Positions 23,260 to 34,714 of a DNA stretch of 64,000 bases are shown here, piece after piece. The DNA is from Parascedosporium putredinis (lineage: Eukaryota; Ascomycota; Sordariomycetes; Microascales; Microascaceae): positions 3,348,001 through 3,412,000 of the forward strand of contig CASHTG010000001.1 of the NCBI GenBank assembly GCA_949357655.1, read 5' to 3'. Positions within the stretch are counted from its first letter, which is position 1; each line of letters begins with the position of its first letter. Both the position numbers and the translations under genes were made by a program. The notes under the pieces are model-generated. The model searched no databases. It worked only from the letters and a program-made list of their open reading frames with translations, and was not told the DNA's origin.

Positions 23260-23636
23260 TGCGACAGACGAGAAGAAGAGACGAGCAAACTTCTTTTTAA
23301 GATTTGGGAAACGGCTGCGGTAGCGATTCGAAATTTGCAGCCGGACCTGTGCAAGCGGGAGAACGATGAGGGATGAAATTGAGCTCGAAATTGAGCTCGG
23401 ATTGATGAAGCAGCTGGCGACGAGGCGACGAGGCTGTAGCCATTGAAATTCGATGGGAGTAATGAAGCGCACTGTGATTGGAGGATGTCGAAAAAGGTGG
23501 GTCCTGGCCATCTGATGGTTGTGAAGTCCGGCTTTTCCCGCAAACTCAAGATCCTCACTGAACAAAAAACATCACCTTGCGATTGCAGACAACACTTCAT
23601 TGCCCGGATTGCCTCCCACCCCAAGCCGCCGCCAAG
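23260..23636. promoter_or_regulatory. Short bidirectional promoter MED4/QCR10
   Basis: 377 bp between divergent starts, so both promoters and both 5' UTRs share it. A direct repeat of ATTGAGCTCG occurs near 23378-23402. No factor site assigned. Confidence 0.5.
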
Positions 23637-24419
23637 ATGGTCTCTTCTGTATGTTTCCTTAGCACAAAAGTCCAATTGTTTCCCTCCGCGTGCCCTTTTC
23701 TCTCCATCGCTGCGTCGGGCACGCCCGCGGCATTTTACCTTGGCTAATCGCTCTTCTAATCGCTCTTAGACTCCTCGTTTCAACGCCTACAACGCCTACA
23801 AGAGCGTGTATGGCCCCAAGTATGTCCTTGCCGCCCCAGCGATCGACGAGTTTACGATTGATTCCTCTCCGAGCGCCGAACCTTTTGTCTCTAACACTGG
23901 TGTCGCAGGTACCACTACCAGCCTAACTTCAAGGGCTTCACTGCCACCCAGGCCACTCGCCTGTGAGTCTCCTCCCGGTCGACCTCTTCTGCCCAGCTAC
24001 TCCCATGGCGGCCAATCGTGGGGAACTGTCATAATTGAGCCATCCTACCCGCCGAACGATGCGTTAAGGAGCCCAACTTCGGATCTCGAAGCCGCGAATC
24101 ACGCCGCCGCGTGGGCTGTCGACTGCCACGCCGATTTGTCTATTTGTCTTTTCTTGTCTGGAGACGGATGCTAACACCTCGTTACCAACTAGTGGTTTCG
24201 GAATTGGCAAGTACGGTGCTGCCGCGCTCGTTGCCGTCCTCTTCCTCGCTTCCGGCATCCCTAGGGTTCACAAGGACGTTCTCTCCGTAAGCCTCTCCTG
24301 ACATTGAATTGCGCAACAAAACTTTTCCCTCCGGCTAACTTACCAATCAACAGCACGTCCCCGTCGTCGGAAAGCTGACGGAGAAGCCTACCGTCCCCGA
24401 ATCTGATAACCCCTTCTAA
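23637..24419 (+). CDS. QCR10: Ubiquinol-cytochrome c reductase subunit 10
   Basis: Small single-TM subunit at the periphery of mitochondrial complex III. Five exons: 23637-23648, 23770-23819, 23909-23962, 24193-24286 and 24354-24419. They total 276 nt, for 91 residues, in frame with no slips. Family features: an opening TPRF, GPKYHYQPNFKG, the TM segment (AALVAVLFLASGIP), IPRVHKDVLSHVPVVG and the terminal DNPF. The first exon codes only MVSS. No cleavable presequence, as usual for QCR10. Because the gene is split into tiny exons it is easily missed by frame-based annotation. Confidence 0.93.
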
Positions 24420-25261
24420 ACGATGGGCGTGGATTGTTTTGGTTACCCAGCACCGCTCGGTGGCTAGGTCGTGCCATTCCGTCAAGCTGTACAAAAGAGA
24501 CACTGTCCATTTCCTTTTAAATAGAGAGCCTTAGACTTTGATATTGGTCTACCACCTTACGCCACCTTTGCTGCTAAACCCTTTTGCTTGATTCCCTGTC
24601 GATAATTTCATACCAATCTGGCGAGAACGTTGGTCTCCAGCTTGGAACAGTATCACGAGACAGCCGCTCAACCCACCCCGACGATATGTATAACCCACGG
24701 ACTCGTAGTATTTCCAAGGTCTAGGAATCCTTGGGGAAAGAGGACTTGACCTTTTGGCTCCATCAGTGATGTTAGGCTCTATATCTTGTTCCATCAGGTC
24801 TTAATTTTACTATCCTTCTTTTTCTTTTCTTATTTTTCTTTTTCTTATTCTTGAGACCACCTCAATAACTGATAAAGGGCATGCTATTCCAAGTCATATT
24901 GTTAGGACATGCGACCTGGGGTTATGGGGGTTGAGGGTGCTGGGATGATCGATAGAGATTCATCCCAGAGTCGAGGGAAGGAGGAGATGGGTGCATATAT
25001 AACTTCTCGCACTGTACGACATATCCAGCTTTTTGGGCGCGACGCACACAGTTAGTCTTGCCACGACACGCGTAAGAGCTTACTGAACGGAGATCCAAAG
25101 ATTCACCCAGCCAAGGTGCTGTGCAGCATACGGAGTATCGGCATACTTTTGTAACCATACCATGGGTGAACCTCTTCAAAGTGTATATCCCCACCCTGTA
25201 AAAACCAGTCCTGATTTTAAAGGGGCCACTCCCGCCCGCCTCGGCCACGCTGTCTGTCACG
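24420..25261. other. Intergenic, QCR10 3' end and ALG10 upstream
   Basis: About 840 bp with a T-rich segment near 24810-24850. No gene seen. Confidence 0.45.
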
Positions 25262-27548
25262 ATGGCTTCGAAAGTAAGAACATGTTGGTTTGTAAGGGTT
25301 GCCAAGTGTCTAGTCTGTTACTGACAAGCCTTCCCTTGAAAACAGGTGCTCAGCGTCGCTCTACCTTTCGCCCTGCTTTTTCCGCAGGTTGGCTTTGGCT
25401 CTGGTTTGTAACCCTGCATGTGCCAGAACCGTATCTTGTAAGATATTGAAATCGAGGGCAGAAATTAAAGCACTTTCTAACACATCCTCATCAAAGGATG
25501 AGATATTTCACATTCCGCAGGCTCAGAGGTACTGCGAGGGTAGATGGACGGAATGGGATGACAAGATCACGACGCCTCCCGGGCTGTATGTCTCGCCGCC
25601 AACCCCCACCTCGCTCCCTCCGTAGTGCTTACCAGTGAACAGCTACGCCGTGTCCGTGTTTGCTTCCCGGGTGAAGATCCTCGGCTTCCAAAACGCCTGC
25701 TCTGCCCGTGCCCTACGGAGTGTCAATGTCTGGTGCATCAGCCTTCTCGGCGCCGTTGCGGCGCTCTGTCGCTCTCGGATTGAGCAGAGCCTCGCCAATG
25801 CAGCCTCGAAGACCAAGGCCGTTTCCTTTTATTCCTTGCATTCGGGGTTCAACATCGCCTTGTTCCCCGTTCTCTTCTTTTTCTCGGGACTTTATTATAC
25901 CGATGTCTTGTCAACACTGGCCGTCTTGGTAGCGTATTCGAATCATCTCAATCGCATGAACCGCAGGGATAACTCGCTTGTCAGCGATGTCTGGACCGTC
26001 GTCCTCGGTTTGTTTTCTTTGACGATGCGTCAGACTAATGTATTTTGGGTTGTTGTCTACATGGGTGGACTTGAAGCTGTCCACGCCCTAAAGACTCTGT
26101 CATCGCATCGCGTCCCCTCTAAAGCAGGCCCCGGCTCTGGTATCCGAAATGTCGAGCAAGTTGTACAGGGCTACACGCAAGGGGCCATCCATGACCTACC
26201 CTCAGCAGGGCATGGCCAGATGGTGAGATGACGAAACCGCGACCCTGACTGTATCCTCATTGGGCATCTAACTGACACGCTTAGATGTTTTCTTCACCGT
26301 TGTTAGCCTGGGTATCGCGGCGTGTGCCAACCCACTTCGCCTCCTAAGACAAATCTGGCCTCATATCGCCATCATGATGTCCTTCGCTGCATTCATAGCC
26401 TGGAACGGTGGGGTGGTTCTTGGTTCGTTCTATTCCATTTAGGCATCGGCACTTCGTTTAGGCCATCTGTTGAACTTGACTGACCCTTGCTTAGGTGATA
26501 AGTCCAACCACGTTGCCACCGTTCATCTTGCGCAAATGCTCTATATTTGGCCCCTTGTCGCTTTCTTTTCCACACCCCTCTTCCCTGCTGTTGGTATTCA
26601 TCTGCTTGATAGCGTTTTTGGCTGCAAGCCCTCGGTGCAAGCCCCAAATGTAGTCTTCAAGTCGGAGGCTGCCGTAGGCACACATGCATATACAACCGGG
26701 GTTGAGGGAGCATCAAAGACGACTTCTAAGCGGTCCAAGGGCGCCGGGAAAGCGGATCTGAAGCCGTTAGCCGAGCCACAGTTCGTCGACATCTCGGCGA
26801 GTAAACTAGGCAGGTCCCCGCTGAGACAGCTGAGCTGCGCAGCCTCGTCGTGTTATTCGCTGGGGTCTCCGCCTCCATTGTGAAGTACAATACTATCATC
26901 CACCCCTTTACGCTAGCCGACAACCGCCACTACATGTTCTACATATTCCGGTACACGATTCGAAGGCCGGGCCTATTCCGCTTCTATCTCATCGTGCCCT
27001 ACATTGCGTCGGCTGTTTTGGCCTACACAACACTTTCGCTCGGCGATAGTGGCGCCGAAGCGGCTCCATCCCGTTTCGACAACCACCCATACGCTCTAGT
27101 GTCTAGCACGTTCGTTTCCAAAGGCGACGGAAAATCGCCCTTCAAGAGAGGAAGCCTATCGAATGTTACCACCCTCGAAGATGATGAAGGGTCCCAACTT
27201 ACTATTCCAACCTCTAACGCGCTTCTTTTGCTTGTGGCTACCGCCCTTTCTCTTATCACGGCGCCACTCGTTGAGCCTCGCTACTTCATTATCCCATGGG
27301 TTATGTGGAGATTGCTTGTGCCGGCGTGGTCTACTCGGAAGTATGCCACGTGCGTGCGCAGTGTGCCGCTTGTAAACTCCGTGGCGAGTGTCGGCACTAG
27401 GTTCGACCTGAGGTTGGTCTTCGAGTCATTGTGGTTCCTAGCCATCAATATTGCGACCATGTCCATATTCCTTCTCAAACCGTACCAATGGCGCGCCGAG
27501 GATGGAACGCTTCTGGATGAGGGCCGATTACAGAGGTTTATGTGGTAG
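25262..27548 (+). CDS. ALG10: ALG10/DIE2 dolichyl-phosphoglucose alpha-1,2-glucosyltransferase
   Basis: ER membrane enzyme that adds the third, terminal alpha-1,2-glucose to the dolichol-linked N-glycan precursor, using Dol-P-Glc. The first exon (25262-25273) codes MASK. Exon 2 (25346-25437) gives LPFALLFPQVGFGSW-FV and exon 3 (25497-25585) gives DEIFHIPQAQRYCEG-W-EWDDKITTPPGL, the ALG10 signature with the DE metal/substrate motif. Later blocks are YYTDVLSTLAVL, DVWTVVLGLFSLTMRQTNVFW, GDKSNHVATVHLAQMLY, FTLADNRHYMFYIFR and a final PLVEPRYFIIPW-WRL. Many hydrophobic segments. Introns also lie at about 26223-26284 and 26423-26494. At least three single-base slips occur (about 25400, about 25627-25634 and about 26790-26830). 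Tail identity is clear; exact exon ends in the middle are approximate. Confidence 0.9.
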
Positions 27549-28118
27549 ACGGACTGAGAGTCACCCAGGTGTAAACAAAGTGTGTATGTACGAAATACAG
27601 CGTTAAATAGTTTGCAAAAGAACCACTTATTGTAGTTGTATTCTGTATAAACTTTCCCATCAAATATGTCTATGCTACCTAGGGAGAGCATATGATGTGT
27701 ATATCATTCGAAGTTATGTATCGGTTTAGAAAAACCCAAGGACGGCCGAAGGCTTAAGGGAGGTAAAATCCCTGCGTGGGCACCGTAAATCTTCCTTCCT
27801 GAACGCCGAAATCCCAGATGGAGCCTTGATCCCAAGCAAATATGTGCCCCTAAAAGAAGATAAAACGGAGGAAAAGAAGATAGAGAAAAAAACCCCCTTC
27901 AGATCCCATCCTCGGTTCCTTCGTCGAACCTCGTCATTCTTTTTAGTCGTTATCTCGTGCACTATTCTCTCCTGTAGAAGAAAAGAAAGGAAGAAAGAAA
28001 AATGATACAAGCAAAAGGATTTAAAGAAAGGAAACTACAGTTGAAGTAGCGGAAGACCTAAAAAGTTGACGGTCTATGTGGAAGAAGGGCCGAGGCCGTT
28101 GGTCAAGCCGGTGCCGGG
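27549..28118. other. Convergent 3' intergenic region
   Basis: 570 bp between ALG10 and the following minus-strand gene, A/T-rich in parts. No gene seen. Confidence 0.45.
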
Positions 28119-28721
28119 CTAAAGACTCAGCTTGTCAAGGCTGAAGCCATCGTTGCTCCGTACGCGCTTGATAACGCCAAGTTTGAAGTACTTCTCTTCT
28201 CCTGTGGCGGTCCTGCCACCGATGTACCATTTGTCGGCACCCATGACGTCCCTGAAGCCCTCGCTACTGCTGTCGCTGCCCCGACGTCGGCCGCCAGAAG
28301 GAACGGGAATAGGGACACCGCCTCGAGGTGAATGGAGCGGCAACTGGTTCACGACACCACTCGCAGAGTTGCGCGACGCATGCTGGTGGGCGTGTGAAGC
28401 AGATGGAGACGAGGATGATATCGTTCGAGCCGCAGTGTTGGTCGTAGTGTGACTCGCGGTGTTGGAAGATGAGGAGGTGGCGGTGGAGACATGTTTATTT
28501 GGCTGTTGGGAGTGCTGCTGTTGGCGAATAGCGGAGAAAAAGGTGGAAAGGAAAAAGGGCCGCTGAGAAGATGAAGATGACATCTCGGCCGCTGAATATG
28601 GGCGACAAAGGGGGAGAGGAGAGGAAGGGGGAAAAGCGAATAGGCGGGTATGAAGAGCCGGAGGATGTGGCGATCTATGCGACAGGACGGAAGCCAGCCG
28701 CGATATGCTCGGGTGTCGCAA
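28119..28721 (-). CDS. Uncharacterised Ser-rich protein with conserved-looking C-terminus
   Basis: Single open frame, function unknown. From the first ATG (28721) it has 200 residues; from the in-frame ATG at 28583 it has 154. The longer form starts with an Arg/Ser/Pro-rich segment without acidic residues that ends in RPYSAA. This resembles a mitochondrial presequence with an R-x-Y-S processing site. The second ATG opens MSSSSSQRPFF. The middle is Ser/Thr/His/Gln low complexity. The last 50 residues are ordered-looking and charged (GADKWYIGGRTATGEEKYFKLG) and look like a conserved domain that I cannot name. Frame integrity and third-position GC support a real gene. Confidence 0.65.
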   Translation of the reverse strand: MRHPSISRLASVLSHRSPHPPALHTRLFAFPPSSPLPLCRPYSAAEMSSSSSQRPFFLSTFFSAIRQQQHSQQPNKHVSTATSSSSNTASHTTTNTAARTISSSSPSASHAHQHASRNSASGVVNQLPLHSPRGGVPIPVPSGGRRRGSDSSSEGFRDVMGADKWYIGGRTATGEEKYFKLGVIKRVRSNDGFSLDKLSL

Positions 28722-31574
28722 GTGTGACGACGAAAAGGGAGAACTGATGTCCGAGAGGATGAGTGTCGGTGGTCAAAAGGACGATGTCGATAGGGACGGG
28801 AGGAGGGGCAAGGGCTGCGCCGAATTCTTATTCTCGATCGGTATGCAATGCGAATCTCAGGCACACTTCGGCCTGCCTATAGGAGACTCTGATTTATTAC
28901 CCTCGGCTTGAGCAGGGTGCGTCGCTATATGGGCGGAAGATGCAGCAACCCAGGCGCCACTTTGTTGTCGGAAGGTTTGTGTCGTTGGGGTAGGAATGGG
29001 GGACTGCAAAGCGGTGGGCGCGTGTGGATGTCGGGAGGGATCGTCCGATGCGGCGGGAGCGAGGTCTACCTCGCCCTTGCTTCGATCGACTAGAAATGGC
29101 AAGAAGGGTTGAGGCGATGGGAAGAAAAGCAGGGAATAAACAATAATGAAGAAAGGGAGAGAAAAAATCGCAAAAGCCGTGCCGGGTATATTTTTCCTCT
29201 CTCTCGTTCGTCGGGAGTGTGGGTAGGTGGTGTGGATGTGAGCGAAATTTCGCGAGTCCCTGACGTATTGATGTTACCGCAGCCAACAGTGCTCAGAACT
29301 AGAGGACGTGCGACTCAAGGACCAAAAGCTCGACCAGCCAAACAGCCAACAGGGTTTTCAATACGGAGTACATGAGAAAATGGGCTGGTGGGAGCGAGGA
29401 AGGAGGGCGGGGACAACGAGCATTTGCCCATCGGAGAGCGACTGTTGCCCATTCCGGCCAAGGGTGGCCGCCCAGGTGCACGTGTCGGCCAATGTCGGAA
29501 GAGAGGGTCGACGGAATTCACACAGTGGTGCGTTTGGGCATGCGGTGGGGACTGTGAGTAATGGAGGGGTTGTCATAGGCCAAAGACGCGCCCCTCCCTC
29601 CTGCCCCGGAGACCGAGCCCACCATGCGGGTTTTGGCGGCGATTGCCTGCTCCTTCCTTCGCGGTCTAGTGTCGCGTAGTGCGATCCCAAGAGGAGGGGA
29701 AACGAGAAACAGGAAACGGAAACGCTGGGCACTTCTTCTACATCCATCCACATCCGAGGGCCAGTGTGCTGCCTTACTGCTCGGGGTCGAAGAGGAGGGC
29801 GGGAAAATCAACCCATCCGTTTGTTGGCGCCAACCTCATGTCCGTTGTATCCTGGCCAGGATCAGGAGGGCTTGGTCTGGTGTTTCTGGTCTCGATAGGA
29901 GCCTGGCCGATCAGCTCACTAACCCCATTACCCCGCAAAGCCTCGGCCATGGGAGCCAACGGCGATGGTAGCTTCAAGCGGGTTCCTACAAAGTACTAGA
30001 TTTCCCGAGGGTGCCTGTGATGGGCATGACGATCCATCCTCGCGCAGATGGCACTTTGATCCATCACGTTAGGGTCTGGAACATCCGAACAAGGCGGGGA
30101 GGCGGCGATGCGAATGCGTTGCTTAAAGGGGACGAGTCAAGTACTCTTAGCACTTTCAGCACCTCGCTAGTATGAACTCGGAGCTCTCCTTGACGAGCTT
30201 GAGTTCGGACTACAATATCAACATTCGATGTATTCTTATACTGCTTCCACAACTAATATGGGTCTATCAAGGCCAGCGAGATCGATAACACGGTGCAAGA
30301 GCTGAGTTATGCTGAGAGGACCTCTTTGAGGGGCCATCTCGTTCATTGTCTTGCCGGACAGGGGTCATGACCCTCAGCGCCGCCCCGTGAATCTGGCGGG
30401 GCGCTTCAGCCCCTGCTCCTCCTCAAGCAAGCATTATCCGACACACTGGGTGGACTTGATTGCCATGCTTTCAGATCTGCCAGGGCAGTTCACATTCATT
30501 CATCCCGCATACGGCATGTGAGGGCATGGCACAAAAAGGAACATGGGCCCTCGAATGGGAGGACTCGCAGCCCCGAGCACATGGTGACAATTGGGCTCGA
30601 GTCCAGTTGCCTCCCGGATGGATGGGCGGATGGAAGGATGGCAGGCAGTAATAAGAATCCGCCCTCACGGCGTGCCGCTATTAAAGGTGACTCGGAAAGG
30701 TGACTCGGAAAGTCATCGGAGGACATTCCTTACCCTCACGCAGCTTGATCAGTCAGCTCTGGTTTGCCAGTTAAGCCAGTCAGCGGGACCGGCCGGACTG
30801 AGACTGATCATGTCTCTTGCTGGCCAAAAATCCACCGCCCGCCTCCAAGTGGCTACAAATGGGCTCTACTTGCAGCATTGCAGTGTGATGAGGGACGTCT
30901 TGATCACTGCTTTGATTTCGAGATTCATTGGTTTTTGAGTGATGCAAAGGACGCGGCCAGGTTGGTGTTCGCCCTGCCTGGCCCCAAGTTAGTCCTTCTA
31001 TGCTGTTTGGTTCGAGGCCACGCCTGGAACAAGCGAAAGGGGTCGCCGAATGAACTGTCAGCAGTGCGGAGATTGAACATGAACCGAGCCTGGCAACTAG
31101 AAACTTCCAGAAGGCTGGCCCACTCGAGGGTAGGACATCCCCGAAATGGCGCCTTGGTGAATTGATCCTTGAGAGAATTCCACGATTAAAACAGAACACC
31201 TTTGTTCACCCGCTTTTTAATCGCCATATAGCGGCCGAGCCACCAAACTTGCATTCTTAGTCGAGTCGAGAGTTGCCTCATGCAACTCTGGTGGGCTTGA
31301 GTCTTGTGTTGCACAGTCGGGAGAAACTTTCACAGAGGTTCATTTGACAGCTGTGTGTGGTTGGTCTTCAATTGGGTTGGCTACCCCTCAGATACCACTT
31401 GCCGCGCACTCGATATCGTGAGAACGACCGCACTCGAGAGGCATTGAAATCTCCGAGCTCTGGTAGCGCATTGTATAATTGGCTCGGGGGCCAAAGTCTA
31501 TTATTCTTTATTATTCACCCTCTGCACGAAGCCCACCCCCACATCTTCAACCGAGCAGCAGGAACCCGACAACG
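28722..31574. other. Divergent intergenic region, no supported gene
   Basis: 2.85 kb between divergent genes. Many short open frames, none with a domain. Contains a 2 x 13-bp direct repeat AAAGGTGACTCGG at 30683-30708. Probably promoters and UTRs, possibly a non-coding transcript. Confidence 0.45.
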
Positions 31575-32780
31575 ATGGCATCAGGCGCTATCCAGCTCAA
31601 AGACCAAGGCAATCGACATTTCCAGGCTGGAGACTACGTCGGCGCTGAAGGCCTTTATTCTAAAGCGTGTGCCAGACCCCTTTCCGCCCCTTTCTCCTTA
31701 AAAGTCCCTTACCCTGAGAAGCGTATCGCGATGAAGGGAGATGCATCTGCCCATTGACTTTAAACCTCCCTATCGCCTCGCCTTGAATCGCTGGGTCGAT
31801 GACATTGTTACTCAGACTCTACGCGCTCGTTGGCTTTCAAAATACGGATTTAATCGTATTCCCTTGACTGGGGATAACTAGCTTGAAATAGGCCCATCCC
31901 ACTGTCGTCTTCCTTCGCCCTGTTGCTTCAAATCTCCTACCTCCTTTTCCTCGCTAACCTTTTGATAATACTAGCATCATTTTGGATCCCTCTAACCCAG
32001 CCCTCTATACAAATAGAGCACTGACGCGTCTGAGGTTAGGATCATGGGAATCCGTCATTGGTGATTGCGAGCGGTGTTTGGAGCTGAAGTCAGACAATAT
32101 GAAAGCCTTCTATTACCTGGCCCAAGCCCAGCTGGCGATGAAGGACTATGACGCCGCGCTCAGGAATGGTTTCAAAGCCCACGACATGTGCGCTAAAACT
32201 GCCGACAAGTCACTATCTGCGGTCACCAACTTCGTGCTGCAGTGCAAGAAGGACCGCTGGGAGGCCTTGGAACGCCGCCGTATCCGCCAAGGAGCCGAGC
32301 TGGAGAGCGAGACGTTAGACCTCCTCGAGCGCGAAAAGGAGCAGGCGTTGTCCGAAGCGCTGGACGAATCTGACAGGCGCGACATTGCGGCGGAGTGGGA
32401 TGAGAAACTCTCAGAGCTTCGGCGCACCTTTGAGCAGGCCCGCGCAGCTGATTCGAAGCGTCGGGTCGTTCCGGACTGGGTCATTGACGACATTTCCTTC
32501 GGCATCATGCTTGATCCCGTAATTGTAAGTGACTCTCTCTCCTCTCCCTCCTTCTCTCATCTCCTTTGGACGCCCTTTATGACTGATGACCTACTGTGAG
32601 AGTGTAGACCAAGACTGGCAAATCGTACGAGAGAGCTTCGATAATGGAGCACCTTCGGCGCCATCAAACGGATCCTCTCACCCGAGAACCCTCCTGCCCT
32701 CGGACTTACGACCTAACCTGTCGCTAAAACAAGCCTGCGAAGAGTTCCTGGATGAGAACGGATGGGCCGTAGACTGGTAG
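31575..32780 (+). CDS. STUB1: CHIP/STUB1-type U-box E3 ubiquitin ligase with TPR domain
   Basis: Co-chaperone ubiquitin ligase: the TPRs bind the C-terminal EEVD of Hsp70/Hsp90 and the U-box recruits an E2 to ubiquitinate clients. Exons 31575-31666, 31975-32524 and 32608-32780. Residues about 1-115 hold three TPRs (LKDQGNRHFQAGDYVGA-LYSKAI, NPALYTNRALTRLRLG, KAFYYLAQAQLAMKDYDAAL). A charged coiled coil at about 130-190 follows, then a U-box at about 195-265 with PDWVIDDISFGIMLDPVIT, GKSYERASIMEHL and DPLTREPL. One C is missing at 32689-32691, which otherwise truncates the U-box. The restored protein has 271 residues, close to animal CHIP. The ortholog assignment rests on the TPR plus coiled coil plus U-box order. 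Confidence 0.93.
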
Positions 32781-33077
32781 CCGGTTTGGATACCCGCCTG
32801 GATTTTGTAGTTTAGACTCGTTAAGACGGGGGTTTCTTTGCAGCATTTTCACTAGCACGTCTTGGCGTTTCTGGAAGTTTACAATTGAGAGACACATGGT
32901 ATTAATAGGAGCATGGCTAGAGACAATTTGGAATGACATTTCTTGGGACTACGACCGATGCCCCGTGGCATACTCATTACAACTAGACGCTCGTACCGCC
33001 GGCGACCTAGCTCTCTCAAACCCCCTTCAAGCCCAGAATTGGCAAACTGGCAAAGACAGGTCCCCTTTCATTCTCGC

Positions 33078-34714
33078 TCACGTCGAGATACGCTCAACAG
33101 GCTTTCTCCTGCCGAAAATACTGCTCATTCTTCGCAGCATACCCTCTTTCTTCGGCTTCGCGACGACCGGTGGTGAATTCGGCTCGGTGTTCAAGTCCGA
33201 TGCCTCTGGGGATCGCTCTCGCACAAAGGCGGAAGGCCACTCGCCGCTGCTCCTGGTACCATGTTGGTTGTAGGCATGATGGATAGCCAGGCGGCCCTCT
33301 GGGATAACGTTGGTGGGGCTGTTTGCGGCGCTATTGAATTTGCTATCCATCGCCGCATGCCGCTTGCAAGGCGTCGAATCTCGGGGCAGCACGCTTTCGC
33401 GCACGCGGTGTCCCTTGCTCGCCAGAATCTCGCGCAATATCGCCTCGAATAGCTCCTCGACGTTGTCCCCGCTCTTGGCGCTGGTCTCGAGGAACGGAAT
33501 CTGCACCTGGAGCTCCCGCGCGAGCGTCTCTCCTTCGGCGGTTTGACGCGCCGCGAGTGCGATTTGAGGGGCCAGTCGTCGCTAGCTGGCTCGGTCTCGT
33601 CGGTGGAGCCTAGTCTGGAGGATTCGCGGTTTGTCGACTCGGCCCGGAGCCACATGTCGGCGAGCTCGCGTTCCGACGCTCTCCTCGACATGCGGGGGAG
33701 GTGGCTGGGCTTTTCCCATTCACCCTTACGCTCTGGGAAGACTTCCGTTTGAGCAGCTTGCTCGGGGTGCGCACGATGGACGACTCCATGGACATGGCTG
33801 AGCGTCTGCCGTCGGCGACGAATTCGCGCATCGTCATGCTGAGAGAGCTCGCTGACCTGGGGATCTCGCCTCGAGGCTCTGATGAATTCGATCCGGATCC
33901 CGAGGCTTGTTCTGGCTCGGCGGGTTGGATCTCCCGCCTCCTTGCTCTTGGGCTGGTGAGTCTCAATCCGTGCCTGGACGGGGCGGAGTCGACATCCGCC
34001 TTGTTTCCCGCCAAGGCAACAATGGGGCCTTCTTTTGGGAAGCGGGCTGGGTTCTCCGGCTCGCCCTTCTCCCGCTTGGCCGGCCCATCAAGGCGACTTC
34101 GCTGTGGAGAATAGGTAGAACGTCGAATGTTTCGCGGCTGGTGACATCATACACGAGAAGCACGGCATCGTAGTCCCCGGCACTGAGGACGTTTGCCCTT
34201 TCCTTTGCTAGTTCGAGCCCGGGATAGTTGATCACTTCGATCATGAAGGTGTTGGCGGTTCTTATGCACTCTGCGCATCCATCCGTGCCGCCTTGAGAGC
34301 CGGAGTGGGTGGCGGTAAGATCGGCGGGACCGGGGATGCTGACAACCCCTGGAGCGGACTCCCTTGAGTAAGTAGACGAGCCGGTTTGTGGACGGGGTGT
34401 CTCGGGAAAGCCCTGTTCACGGGAGTCGCCGAGAGACGGGCGTAAAGACAAGGTAGACTGAACCGACGGCGTCGAGGGCTGGGATCCTCTCGAGGTCAGC
34501 GTAAATAGGCGGCGGCTACTCAGCGTGAGGGCAGGGTTGTATGGGGGCGGAAACGTCATGGTGGTAAACTATAGAAACTGGAGTGTTAGCTGTGTCTGGT
34601 TCTTTGAGAGTTCTCTGACGGGAGGCTGCTTACCCTGGACTCGAGACAGTTTTTGCCTGATCCTGGCGCTCCAAGGAGCAGAATGCGCGCCTTGGGGTAC
34701 TCCTCGCGGCCCAT
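33078..34714 (-). CDS. Divergent Ras-like GTPase with two large insertions
   Basis: Exons 34634-34714 and 33078-34568. Three slips (34071-34073, 33723-33725, 33568-33571) restore about 524 residues, far above the about 200 of a Ras protein. G-domain landmarks appear in the right order. A P-loop GAPGSGKN (Asn where Ser/Thr is expected) comes first, then RFTTMTFPPPYNP in the switch I area. After a disordered insert of about 115 residues comes IEVINYPGLE, in the place of LDTAG, then AVLLVYDVTSRETFD and LAGNKAD (G4). A second insert of about 170 residues rich in Ser/Arg precedes PFLETSAKSGDNVEELF (G5). The C-terminus is basic (MSSIFGRRKP) with no CaaX box. Loss of the Mg-binding Ser/Thr and the DxxG Asp suggests weak or no GTP hydrolysis. 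Function unknown. Confidence 0.8.
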
